From assembly GCF_021735925.1 (NCBI RefSeq), contig NZ_WMEA01000007.1, positions 62,001 through 126,000 on the forward strand: a stretch of 64,000 nt of DNA, written 5' to 3'. Within the stretch, counting starts at the first letter, position 1. Each line of letters starts with the position of its first letter. A program made the position numbers and the translations under genes. The stretch comes from Loktanella sp. M215 (GTDB taxonomy: Bacteria; Pseudomonadota; Alphaproteobacteria; Rhodobacterales; Rhodobacteraceae). Under the pieces are notes generated by a model that searched no databases, had not been told where the DNA came from, and saw only the letters and a program-made list of their open reading frames with translations. Positions 1 to 8,121 of the stretch are shown here, piece by piece.

Positions 1-892
1 CGTAAGCCACGACCAGCATGACGACGGCAGAGGATGCGGCAGCCTCTGTCAGTGCATCATACAACGTGCGGACAGTCAGCGTGCGATAGGCGAAGGCGCC
101 GACGGCGATGGCGTAGACGGTGGCGACCAGCGCCGCCTCGGTCGGGGTGAAGATGCCGGAGTAGATGCCGCCAAGGATCACGACGGGGGTCATCAGGCCC
201 CAGAAGGATTCCCGGAAACTGCGGCCCAGATCGCGCCAGTAGCCGTCGCTTGCGGGCGCGGGTGCCAGCTTGTCGAGGCCCGCGCGGCCACGCGGCTTGA
301 TGAAGGGCAGGACGACCAGCATCAGCAGGCCCATGAACAGCCCCGGCACGATGGCGGCGGTGAAGAGGGCGGAGATCGAGGTTTCCGCAATCACGCCATA
401 GATCACGAGGCCGATGGAGGGTGGGATCACGATGGAAAACGCGGCCCCGGTGCAGACGAGCGCGGCGGCGGCGGCGCGGGGATAGCCGTCCTCCTCCATC
501 CCCTTGATGATCATCGGACCGATGGCGGCGACGGAGGCCGGGCCGGAGCCGGAGACGGCGCCCCAGAACAGGCAAACGACAGTGCCGACGACGCCCATGC
601 CGCCGGGCAGATCGCCGATCAGGATGCGGAAGAAGCGGATCATGCGCTCCGCGATACCCAGTGTCCCCATCAGCGTGCCGGCGAGGATGAAGAACGGGAT
701 CGCCAGCAGCGCGTATTTCGAGATGCCGGTCGCGATCAGGTCGCCGGCGAGGTCAAAGCCGAAACCGATCAGCCACATAGCATACATCGCCGAGAGGCCG
801 AGGGCGAAGGCCACGGGGACCCGCAGGGCCATCAGCAGAAAGAAGACGACGATCATCTGGGTGCCGGCACCCATGCCAAGAATGTCAGACAC
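1..892 (-). CDS. dctM: TRAP transporter large permease (DctM family), 3' end outside the window
   Basis: The reading frame runs from about 892 to the window edge without a stop, giving about 297 residues of a family that is normally about 430 long, so the C-terminal third is missing. The translation is strongly hydrophobic and carries DctM hallmarks: the WGAVSGSGPASVAAIG stretch and the GIYSGIFTPTEAA motif near the edge. It forms the Na+-driven channel of a TRAP importer in the inner membrane, with the small permease and periplasmic DctP encoded upstream. I chose the GTG at 892, which overlaps the DctQ stop by 8 bases (GTGTCTGA), an arrangement implying translational coupling. An ATG at 874 is the alternative. 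The substrate cannot be read from the sequence; the neighbouring CoA ligase and thiolase suggest an organic acid. Confidence 0.9.
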   Translation of the reverse strand, partial: MSDILGMGAGTQMIVVFFLLMALRVPVAFALGLSAMYAMWLIGFGFDLAGDLIATGISKYALLAIPFFILAGTLMGTLGIAERMIRFFRILIGDLPGGMGVVGTVVCLFWGAVSGSGPASVAAIGPMIIKGMEEDGYPRAAAAALVCTGAAFSIVIPPSIGLVIYGVIAETSISALFTAAIVPGLFMGLLMLVVLPFIKPRGRAGLDKLAPAPASDGYWRDLGRSFRESFWGLMTPVVILGGIYSGIFTPTEAALVATVYAIAVGAFAYRTLTVRTLYDALTEAAASSAVVMLVVAY

Positions 893-1376
893 TGGGGGTC
901 GCCTGAGGTTCGGCGCGGGGCGCGTGCCATGTCTCGGACGCGTGTTGCAGGTAGCGAATGATGATGAGGGCAAAGCCGAAGGGCAGGCCGATCTGATACC
1001 ACCAGGCGGGCAGGCCAAGGGCATAGCTGCGCATGCCGCTCTCGATCTGGTTCATCGCCGTAACCCAGGAAAACCACGCCGACGCCGCCAGCAGGATCAC
1101 GGAGAGGATGACCGACAGGATGAAGACCGCCTGTGCCGCGCGTCGGGGCAGGGCGTCCTGCACCAGCGTTACGGCCAGATGCTCGCCCCGCCGGGCGGCG
1201 ATCGCTGCACCGAAGACCGTCAACAGCAGGAAACCGTTGGTCAGCACTTCCTCTGACGCGGCGAAGGAATAGTGGGTGGCGTAGCGCACCACGACGTTGA
1301 CGAAGCCGATCAGCGTCATAGCCAGGAACAGCAGGGCGCAGACGATCTTCTCGAATTCTTGCAGCACGAAGCGCAC
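885..1376 (-). CDS. dctQ: TRAP transporter small permease (DctQ family)
   Basis: This 163-residue protein has four predicted membrane segments, the usual size and topology for DctQ. The first segment begins near residue 12 (IVCALLFLAMTLIGFVNVVV) and the family-typical FVNVVVRY element is visible. DctQ pairs with DctM in the inner membrane and holds the transporter assembly together. The gene sits between dctP and dctM on the minus strand. It overlaps the dctM start by 8 bases and is separated from dctP by a 57-base gap. The assignment rests on topology plus gene order, because DctQ proteins diverge widely in sequence. Confidence 0.88.
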   Translation of the reverse strand: MRFVLQEFEKIVCALLFLAMTLIGFVNVVVRYATHYSFAASEEVLTNGFLLLTVFGAAIAARRGEHLAVTLVQDALPRRAAQAVFILSVILSVILLAASAWFSWVTAMNQIESGMRSYALGLPAWWYQIGLPFGFALIIIRYLQHASETWHAPRAEPQATPSV

Positions 1377-1433
1377 GTTTCTCTCCTCCCCGGATCGGCG
1401 CGACCCCTTCCCAAGGGTCGCGCCGCAGTGGTC

Positions 1434-2438
1434 TTAGTTGGCGGGCGTCGCGGCGATGGCGTCCTGAAAGCTGCCGACGATGTCCGTGCCGACCTTGTCG
1501 GCCCATGTGTCGAAGGCGGGCTGAGTCGCGGTGCGGAAGGCGGCAAGTTCCTCCTTGGAGGGCTCGTAGACCTCCATCCCCTTGTCGCGCAGGAAGGCGA
1601 CGCCGTCCTCGGTGCCCTTGCGGGTAATCTCGCGCTGGTATGCCATCGCCTCGGTTGCGGCGGCGCGCATGTCATCCTGTGTCGCGGCGTCGAGGCCGTC
1701 CCACACCTTGGTCGACACGCCAAGGAAGATCGGGTCGTAGGAGTAGTGCCACGTCGTCAGATACTTCTGCACCTCGAAGACCTGCTGCGGGATAATGACG
1801 GCGCCGATCGGGTTTTCCTGACCGTCGACGACACCCTGCTGAAGTGCGGTCATCGTCTCGCCCCACTGCATCTGCTGGGGGTTCGCGCCGAGGGCGTTCA
1901 TCACGTCGATATACATCGGCCCCGCGACGCGCATGTTCAGGCCCTTCATGTCGTCGGGCGACTTGATCGGGCGGACGTTGTTGGTGACTTCACGAAAGCC
2001 GTTTTCGCCCCAGGCGAGGACTTCGATCCCCTTTTCGCGCAGGATGTCCTCCAGCAGCTTGGCGGGCTCGCCTTGCGTGGTGGCATCGACCTGCGCGTAG
2101 TCCTTGTAGAGGTAAGGAAGAGAGAAGACGGCCATTTCAGGCACCAGCGGTGTCACGTTGATCGCCGAGGTCACGACGAGGTCGAGCGCACCGCGGCCGA
2201 CCATCTCGGCCTGCTTCATCTGGTCGCCACCGGAGAGCTGTGCGTTCGGAAAGACGCGGACGTCATAGGCGCCGTCGGTCTTTTCCTTCAGTAGTTCCGC
2301 GAACTTGTCCGCGCCCTTTTGCCAAGTCGTCGTGTCGCCGGTGTTGTGCGACAGGCGCAGGGTTTCGGCATGGGCCGCCCCGGATAGTGCGGTGGTGGCA
2401 AGTATCGCGGCCAAGGTGGCCTTCAAGATCATGTTCAT
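1434..2438 (-). CDS. dctP: TRAP transporter substrate-binding protein (DctP family)
   Basis: This is the periplasmic solute-binding subunit of the TRAP importer, 334 residues. It has a clear signal peptide (MNMILKATLAAILATTALSG, cleavage after AHA) and a mature start ETLRLSHN typical of DctP. The region around residues 150-180 (VAGPMYIDVMNALGANPQQM followed by EVYTALQQGVVDG-like sequence) matches the conserved ligand-binding half of the family. I chose the ATG at 2438 because GGGAGGAATT lies just upstream as a strong ribosome-binding site. A longer frame to 2465 lacks one and would bury the signal peptide. It is the first gene of the minus-strand transporter operon and diverges from the IclR regulator, which probably controls it. 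Confidence 0.92.
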   Translation of the reverse strand: MNMILKATLAAILATTALSGAAHAETLRLSHNTGDTTTWQKGADKFAELLKEKTDGAYDVRVFPNAQLSGGDQMKQAEMVGRGALDLVVTSAINVTPLVPEMAVFSLPYLYKDYAQVDATTQGEPAKLLEDILREKGIEVLAWGENGFREVTNNVRPIKSPDDMKGLNMRVAGPMYIDVMNALGANPQQMQWGETMTALQQGVVDGQENPIGAVIIPQQVFEVQKYLTTWHYSYDPIFLGVSTKVWDGLDAATQDDMRAAATEAMAYQREITRKGTEDGVAFLRDKGMEVYEPSKEELAAFRTATQPAFDTWADKVGTDIVGSFQDAIAATPAN

Positions 2439-2489
2439 TACAATTCCTCCCTCAAGACTGCACAATGTGGAACAGACATCATGTCGCAG

Positions 2490-2507
2490 AGCAAGATATT
2501 TCTTGCT
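2490..2507. promoter_or_regulatory. Candidate operator palindrome between dctP and the IclR regulator
   Basis: AGCAAGA-tatt-TCTTGCT is a perfect inverted repeat with 7-base arms and a 4-base centre in the 121-base divergent intergenic region. Its position between the TRAP operon and an IclR-family gene fits an autoregulatory operator shared by both promoters. No promoter elements were identified with confidence. Confidence 0.45.
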
Positions 2508-2559
2508 TTATATGCAGTAATGGGCAGGTCTTGGGGTGAAAGCCGGTGAAGCCAGATAA

Positions 2560-3399
2560 ATGAAACGAAGGATGGTCCATATCGTGAAAGACCTGGAGGC
2601 TGGTCCCGTCAGCGGCACGCAATCCGTGGACCGGGCGCTTGTCCTGTTGCAAACGGTGGCCCGCGCGGGGACGCTGGGCGTGTCGCTGTCCGGTCTGATC
2701 GCAGGGTCCGGTCTTGGCAAGCCGACGGTGCGGCGGCTGATGCTGGCGTTGATCCGGGGCGGACTGGTGGAACAGGACGCGGGGACACGCCGCTATCATC
2801 TGGGCGAGGAAAGTTACGTGCTCGGGACGTTGGCCACACCGCGCCACGGCCTGCTGGAAATCGCGGCGGACGCGGTCGTGCGGCTGGCGCGGGACAGCGG
2901 CGACACGGCCTTTGTTAACATGCGGCGCGGGTCCGCGGCCGTTTGCCTGCACCGCGAGGAAGGATCATTCCCGATCCGCACCCATGCGCTGGAGACGGGG
3001 GCGCAGCACCCGCTCGGCATCGGGGCGGGATCGCTTGCCATGCTGAGTGCCTTGCCGGATGGGGAGATCGAGATCGTGCTGGCGGACAATGCCGCCCGGA
3101 TGATGGCGGACTATCCGACCTACGACGCGGACCTGCTGCGCAGCGACGTCACCGCAACGCGGACACGGGGATTCGCGTTGAACCCCGGTCGCATCGTCGG
3201 GGGCAGTTGGGGCGTGGGCGTGGCCTTGCGACGGCCGGACGGATCGATCGCAGGTGCCTTGTCCATCGCGGCAATCGACAGCCGGATGCAGCCGCCGCGC
3301 GATACGGAACTGGCTGCGCTGCTGAAGCGCGAGGCGCGTGATATCGAGACAAGATTGGCGCGGCGGATGCCGCAGCCCCCATTGGAGGACAAGACATGA
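2560..3399 (+). CDS. IclR family transcriptional regulator
   Basis: This 279-residue protein has an N-terminal winged helix-turn-helix (about residues 20-75, SVDRALVLLQTVARAG ... GLGKPTVRRLMLALIRGGLV). A C-terminal IclR effector-binding domain follows (about 95-265, with HPLGIGAGSLAML and RTRGFALNPGRIVGGSWGVG). IclR proteins bind small-molecule ligands, often aromatic or organic acids, and control adjacent catabolic operons. The gene diverges from the TRAP transporter, and its stop overlaps the thiolase start (ATGA), so regulator and enzymes are co-transcribed. ATG codons at 2560 and 2572 and a GTG at 2584 are all possible starts. The effector is unknown. Confidence 0.92.
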   Translation: MKRRMVHIVKDLEAGPVSGTQSVDRALVLLQTVARAGTLGVSLSGLIAGSGLGKPTVRRLMLALIRGGLVEQDAGTRRYHLGEESYVLGTLATPRHGLLEIAADAVVRLARDSGDTAFVNMRRGSAAVCLHREEGSFPIRTHALETGAQHPLGIGAGSLAMLSALPDGEIEIVLADNAARMMADYPTYDADLLRSDVTATRTRGFALNPGRIVGGSWGVGVALRRPDGSIAGALSIAAIDSRMQPPRDTELAALLKREARDIETRLARRMPQPPLEDKT

Positions 3400-4565
3400 C
3401 CGACCCCAATATCGTGGGCTGGGCCCACACCGCCTTTGGCAGCAGTGACGCGGCGGATACTGAAGCCCTGATGGCTGAGGTCACCGGCCCCGCGCTGGAT
3501 CACGCCGGTGTCGCGGCAGAGGACGTCGACGGCATTTTTGTCGGTGTGTTCAATAACGGTTTCTCGGATCAGGACTTTCAGGGCGCGCTGGTCGGCATGG
3601 GTAACGATGCGCTGAGCCGCGTGCCCGCGACGCGATATGAAAACGCCTGTGCCACGGGGTCCGCCGCGTTGCATGGCGCGATGGATTTCATCGCCAGTGG
3701 GCGGGGCAAGATCGCGTTGGTCGTGGGGGCCGAGAAGATGACCGCCACGCCGGGGGTGGAGGTGGGTGACATCCTGCTCGGCGCCTCCTACCGGCGCGAG
3801 GAATCGGGCGTGGGTGGCGGATTTGCCGGACTGTTCGGTCAGATTGCCGCAAACTACTTTCAGAAATACGGCGACCGGTCGGAAGAGCTGGCGATGATCG
3901 CCGCCAAGAACCACCACAACGGCATGCAGAACCCCTTCGCCCACATGCGGCGCGATTTCGACGTGGCCTTCTGCAATGCCGTGTCCGAGAAGAACCCGCT
4001 TGTCGCGGGTCCGCTGCGGCGCACCGACTGTTCGCTGGTGTCTGACGGGGCGGCGGCGCTGGTGCTGGCGGCACCGGAGGTCGCGGCGGAGCTGCATCGC
4101 GCGATCCGGTTCCGGGCGCGCAGTCATACGAACGAACCTTTGGCGCTGTCACGCCGCGACATGACCCGGTTCGACGGTGCGCGACGGGCGTGGGATCAGG
4201 CCTATGCCACCGCCGGCGTGACCATCGACGACCTGAGCCTCGTCGAGACCCACGACTGCTTCACCGTCGCGGAACTGCTGGAATACGAGGCGATGGGGCT
4301 GACAGCACCGGGGCAGGGCGGGCGCGCGATCCGCGAAGGTTGGACCGCCAAGGACGGGCGGCTGCCGGTGAATCCCTCTGGCGGGCTGAAGTCCAAGGGC
4401 CACCCCATCGGGGCCACCGGCGTGTCGATGCACGTCATGGCCGCGATGCAGCTGATGGGTGAGGCGGGGGGGATGCAGATTCCCGACGCAAAGCTTGCGG
4501 GCGTGTTCAACATGGGCGGGGCGGCGGTGGCGTCCTATGCCTCGATCCTCGAACGGGTGTCATGA
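3396..4565 (+). CDS. Thiolase family protein (acetyl-CoA acetyltransferase / SCP2-like thiolase)
   Basis: This 389-residue thiolase-fold protein carries the nucleophilic cysteine in ENACATGSAALHGA (about residue 86). An ETHDCFTVAELLEYEAMGL block follows, and the C-terminal histidine motif is NPSGGLKSKGHPIGATG. The HDCF block is typical of the SCP2-thiolase-like subgroup rather than of classic PhaA or FadA. Thiolases cleave or form 3-ketoacyl-CoA with CoA in the cytoplasm. The gene overlaps both neighbours by 4 bases (ATGA junctions), placing it in one operon with the regulator upstream and the acyl-CoA synthetase downstream. Synthetase plus thiolase suggests activation and cleavage of the acid brought in by the TRAP system. 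The exact substrate is not inferable. Confidence 0.88.
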   Translation: MTDPNIVGWAHTAFGSSDAADTEALMAEVTGPALDHAGVAAEDVDGIFVGVFNNGFSDQDFQGALVGMGNDALSRVPATRYENACATGSAALHGAMDFIASGRGKIALVVGAEKMTATPGVEVGDILLGASYRREESGVGGGFAGLFGQIAANYFQKYGDRSEELAMIAAKNHHNGMQNPFAHMRRDFDVAFCNAVSEKNPLVAGPLRRTDCSLVSDGAAALVLAAPEVAAELHRAIRFRARSHTNEPLALSRRDMTRFDGARRAWDQAYATAGVTIDDLSLVETHDCFTVAELLEYEAMGLTAPGQGGRAIREGWTAKDGRLPVNPSGGLKSKGHPIGATGVSMHVMAAMQLMGEAGGMQIPDAKLAGVFNMGGAAVASYASILERVS

Positions 4566-6124
4566 TGCCCGTCTCGACCCGCGTGATGAACCTGTCGCAG
4601 TTCCTGACGGAGTCCGCGCGGCGCCACCCGGAGGACGTGGGCCTCGTCTGGGGTGATGCGACATGGAGTTGGGCCGGGATCGAGGCCCGGTCGACCGCCT
4701 TCGCGGCCGCCCTGCGCGACCGCTACAGGATGAAGAAGGGCGACCGCCTGCTGGTGCAATCCGCCAACTGCAACCAGATGTTCGAAGCGGCCTTCGCCTG
4801 CTGGAAACTCGGCTGCGTCTGGGTGCCCGCCAACTTTCGCCAGACGCCAGAGGATGTAGCTTGGCTGGCGGCGTCCTCGGGCGCCAGAGGGCTGTTGGCG
4901 GGGGCAGAGTTCGCAGAACATATTGCCGCCTGCGACGTGGCGTTTACCGTCACCATCGGAGGTGAGGGCGCGGATGACTACGACACGCTGGTCGCGGAAC
5001 ACGCGGAGGCGACGGTGGTGCCCGCAGCGGTGGACCGGGACGATCCGGCGTGGTTCTTTTTTACCTCCGGCACGACCGGCAAGCCGAAAGCGGCTGTGCT
5101 GACCCACGGGCAGATGGCGTTCGTCGTGACGAACCACCTGTGCGACCTGATGCCGGGAACGGGTCCCGACGATGCCTCCATCGTCGTGGCCCCCCTGTCG
5201 CATGGGGCGGGGATTCACCAGTTGGCGCAGGTGGCGCACGGGGTGAAGACGATCCTGCCGGGCGGTACGAAGTTCGACGCAGCCGAGGTCTGGCGTCTGA
5301 TCGCCAGGTGGCGTGTTACGAATGCCTTCACCGTGCCGACCATCGTGAAGTTGCTGGTGGAACATCCCTCCGTGCACGACCACGATCATTCGTCCTTGCG
5401 CTACCTGATTTACGCGGGTGCGCCGATGTATCGCGCCGATCAGGTCCGCGCGCTGAAAGTGCTGGGGCCGGTGCTGGTGCAGTATTTCGGGCTGGGCGAG
5501 GTTACGGGCAACATCACCGTGTTGCCACCCGCGCATCATTCTGCCGATGATGCGGCGATGCGCATCGGCACTTGTGGCTTTGCGCGCACAGGGATGCAGG
5601 TGCAGGTGCAGGATGCCGAAGGCCGCGCGGTGCCAGCGGGCGAGACGGGCGAGGTCGCTGTCATTGGCCCTGCGGTCTTTGCAGGCTACCACGACAATCC
5701 GGAGGCCAACGCCAAGGCGTTCCGCGACGGATGGTTTCTGACGGGAGATCTCGGGCACATGGATGCGGAGGGGTTCCTGTATCTGACCGACCGGGCCTCG
5801 GACATGTACATTAGTGGCGGGTCGAACATCTATCCGCGCGAGATTGAGGAGAAGATCCTTCAGCACCCGGGCATCAGTGAATGTGCCGTGCTTGGCATGC
5901 CCGACCCGGTCTGGGGCGAGGTGGGGATCGCCGTCTGCGTCGCTCGGGGTGATGCGCCGGAGGGGGCTGCCCTGCTGGACTGGCTGGCGGCCAAGGTGCC
6001 GCGCTACAAGATGCCGAAAACGGTGGTGTTCTGGGAAGCGATGCCGAAATCGGCCTATGGCAAGATCACCAAGAAGCTGATCCGCGCCGAGCTTGTCGCA
6101 CGGGGTGACGCGGCCAGTGGCTGA
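4562..6124 (+). CDS. AMP-dependent acyl-CoA synthetase/ligase
   Basis: This 520-residue ANL-superfamily ligase converts a carboxylic acid, ATP and CoA to acyl-CoA in two steps. The P-loop-like adenylation motif FFTSGTTGKPKAAVLTHGQ lies near residues 165-183. The ligand-pocket region YFGLGEVTGN lies near 305. The hinge motif GDLGHMDAEGFLYLTDRASD follows near 395-415, then GGSNIYPREIEE. The catalytic lysine region is SAYGKITKKLIRAEL at the C-terminus. The gene overlaps the thiolase by 4 bases and the next gene by 8. The size and motifs suit a medium-size FadD/benzoate-type ligase, but the acyl substrate is unassigned. Confidence 0.92.
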   Translation: MMPVSTRVMNLSQFLTESARRHPEDVGLVWGDATWSWAGIEARSTAFAAALRDRYRMKKGDRLLVQSANCNQMFEAAFACWKLGCVWVPANFRQTPEDVAWLAASSGARGLLAGAEFAEHIAACDVAFTVTIGGEGADDYDTLVAEHAEATVVPAAVDRDDPAWFFFTSGTTGKPKAAVLTHGQMAFVVTNHLCDLMPGTGPDDASIVVAPLSHGAGIHQLAQVAHGVKTILPGGTKFDAAEVWRLIARWRVTNAFTVPTIVKLLVEHPSVHDHDHSSLRYLIYAGAPMYRADQVRALKVLGPVLVQYFGLGEVTGNITVLPPAHHSADDAAMRIGTCGFARTGMQVQVQDAEGRAVPAGETGEVAVIGPAVFAGYHDNPEANAKAFRDGWFLTGDLGHMDAEGFLYLTDRASDMYISGGSNIYPREIEEKILQHPGISECAVLGMPDPVWGEVGIAVCVARGDAPEGAALLDWLAAKVPRYKMPKTVVFWEAMPKSAYGKITKKLIRAELVARGDAASG

Positions 6125-6932
6125 GGGTCGCCACTTGGTCCATCCCGGCCCGGTGGCCGGGGACCGGATCACCGCCGTGCCCTGCGTGGCGACACACCGG
6201 CGCGTCAGGTTGCGCGCCGGATCGACCCTGTTGCAGGCCATGACCGACGTGGCAGGCGATATGGGGGCGTGGTTCGACCTGCGCGATCTGCCGGTGGCCA
6301 CGCTGACCTTCGTTCGCCCTGCCCCTGCGCCCGACGACACCCATGTCGCGTGGTACAGCGACGCCATGACTCTGCCCAATGCCACGATCCGGCGAGCCGG
6401 GGCGCATCTGGGCCGGCGGGACGGCGCGTCATTTGCCCATGTCCACGGCTTGTGGTCCGACACTCAGGGCGGCCATCACGCCGGCCATCTGCTGGCCGAG
6501 GCGACGGTGCTGTCACAGGATCACGTGGTAGACGTCTGGATCCTGACAGGCGCTCTGATGGACAGCCTGCCGGACGCGGAGACGGGCTTCACTTTGTTCT
6601 GTCCCGTCCGGACCGGATGTGTCGCGCGGCCGAACGCCGTGCTTGCCGCCATCAGGCCGAACATGATGATCGAGGACGCTCTTGCAGAGATCACCGCGGC
6701 GATGGATGAGCCTGCCGTTGCGGTCAAAGGTCTTGGCAGCATTATAGGCACGCGACTAGAGAGGGGAACCGGACTGGACGACCACGCGACGGAGGTGCTG
6801 CTGACTGATGACACGGGCAGGCATGTGGTGTCCGTTGGCTTTGCCGGGCCGGCCGTCGCAGGAGCGCTGGCCAAGGGGGTCAATCGGGTCTGCGTGACTT
6901 TCGAGGTTCTGATGCTAGCTAGTTTTGGCTGA
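6117..6932 (+). CDS. PPC/DUF296 (PCC) domain protein
   Basis: The product is about 271 residues from a GTG start at 6117, whose first bases overlap the ligase stop (GTGGCTGA), an overlap pattern also seen at dctQ/dctM. A PPC/DUF296-type core is recognisable near residues 105-150: ASFAHVHGLWSDTQGGHHAGHL, with the His-x-His and GGH features of that fold. Similarity in the second half (GTRLERGTGLDDHATEVLL) suggests a second, degenerate copy. In plants the domain accompanies AT-hook DNA-binding proteins. Bacterial forms are mostly uncharacterised and often sit in catabolic operons. The function here is unknown; its position as last gene of the operon suggests an accessory or enzymatic role. Confidence 0.7.
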   Translation: MAEGRHLVHPGPVAGDRITAVPCVATHRRVRLRAGSTLLQAMTDVAGDMGAWFDLRDLPVATLTFVRPAPAPDDTHVAWYSDAMTLPNATIRRAGAHLGRRDGASFAHVHGLWSDTQGGHHAGHLLAEATVLSQDHVVDVWILTGALMDSLPDAETGFTLFCPVRTGCVARPNAVLAAIRPNMMIEDALAEITAAMDEPAVAVKGLGSIIGTRLERGTGLDDHATEVLLTDDTGRHVVSVGFAGPAVAGALAKGVNRVCVTFEVLMLASFG

Positions 6933-6989
6933 CGACCGCTGCACCAGGCGCTGGATGTGTAATCCATTCACAATGACGCACTCCGACCT

Positions 6990-7490
6990 CCAACGACACT
7001 CTGGCGCCGCACCGCGCTTTCTGCAGCTGCCAGGACATGCTGGCGCATGAGCGCAACCTTGTGGACGGGCACTTTGATCTGGTGACCATCGCGACGTCCG
7101 ACGCCAACCACTAAGAGATTACCAAGGCGTCCCTGAACGCAGGCTTCTATTTCTTGTGCGAAAAGCCGATGACCATGACCGAAGAGGAAGGCGAGGACAT
7201 CGTCGCAAGCGTGCGCGACACCTGCCGCATCTGCGCCGTGAACTAGAGCTATACCGGTTAGAGCCTTGTGTGTCACATGCGGACGATGGTGGCGCGTGAT
7301 GATCTGGGGGGCGTCCGCGTCGTGTTCGCCGAATTCTCCCATGGTCACCAATCCGGCGCCGCCGAAGCAGACAATCCGCGCGTTCGCTGACGGTATAACC
7401 AAGCGCAGGCAGGCGTGTCTGCACAGTTTGCAGACTGCGGCATTCACCCGCTGCACATGGCCATCTTTGACCCGTTTTTTCATGTGGCGC
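6990..7490 (+). pseudogene. Decayed Gfo/Idh/MocA family oxidoreductase
   Basis: One frame still reads FDLVTIATSDANH, then stop, EITKASLNAGFYFLCEKPMT and, further on, AQAGVSAQFADCGIHPLHMA. These are the NAD-binding domain and catalytic-motif regions (CEKP and the D-x-G-x-H element) of Gfo/Idh/MocA sugar or polyol dehydrogenases. In-frame stops occur at 7112 (TAA), 7244 (TAG), 7259 (TAG) and 7388 (TGA), several at places where the family has Tyr or Trp. No start and no Rossmann glycine motif remain upstream. The gene is dead and truncated. It lies between the acid-catabolism operon and the glycine riboswitch. Confidence 0.82.
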
Positions 7491-7877
7491 TGATCCATCT
7501 GACAGATGAAAAGCCTGACGTCCTGCGCAGACAAATCCGGGACAGCGACGTTCGCATTCTGTCTGAAACTGGAAAGAGAGACGATGCTGGCAACCAGCGC
7601 CTCACGTCCCGGACCCGGGGGGTGGCGGGTCCGTTTGACATGTGACGCAGATGGAACTGTTGTGAAGCAGTCCCGCGCCCGGGTCGGTCTGCGACTGAGG
7701 CGAATTTGATGGCGGCATGCGAGAGAGCACGGATTATAGACAAATCAAAGGGCATTGCCGGGCCAATATCCCAGGTGCCTTATGCTTGGCGTGCTGCACG
7801 TAATGATCCACCCGAATACCCGGTGCCGCGAATAATACCGCTTGCCTGCGACCTTTTGGACAGCTTACTAATCCATA

Positions 7878-8034
7878 GACGTCGGGAGAATCAGCATAGC
7901 TGATGCCGAAGGAGCAACCGCCCCGGAAACTCTCAGGCCCATGGACCGACGTCAAAACGAAGACTCTGGAGAGTGGCATACATAGTGTGCCCGCCGACGG
8001 GATAGCAATCTCAGGCACATGGACAGAGGGGGCA
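7878..8034 (+). promoter_or_regulatory. Tandem glycine riboswitch upstream of gcvTHP
   Basis: Two aptamers are visible. The first (7878-7953) is closed by a perfect 8-bp stem GACGTCGG/CCGACGTC. It contains GGGAGAATC, the GCTGATGCCGAAGGAGCAA block and AAACTCTCAGGCCCATGGACC, which match the glycine aptamer consensus. The second (about 7960-8034) has TCTGGAGAGTGGC, CCGCCGACGGGATAGCAATC and TCTCAGGCACATGGACAGAG. A short A-rich linker joins them. Glycine binding to such tandem RNAs typically switches on glycine cleavage genes, and gcvT starts 88 bases after the second aptamer. The expression platform between 8035 and 8121 was not resolved. Confidence 0.92.
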
Positions 8035-8121
8035 TCACGCGTGAAAGCCTGGCTTTCACATTGAAGTGGTGCCGCAAGATACCTCAGGTATCTGGACGGC
8101 CCGTAGCCGAGAGGGCTGCCG

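Noticed and set aside
4535..6463. A 642-codon minus-strand frame opposite the acyl-CoA synthetase
   Set aside because: The plus strand carries an unmistakable ligase with all motifs. The minus frame is His/Arg-rich with no family features.
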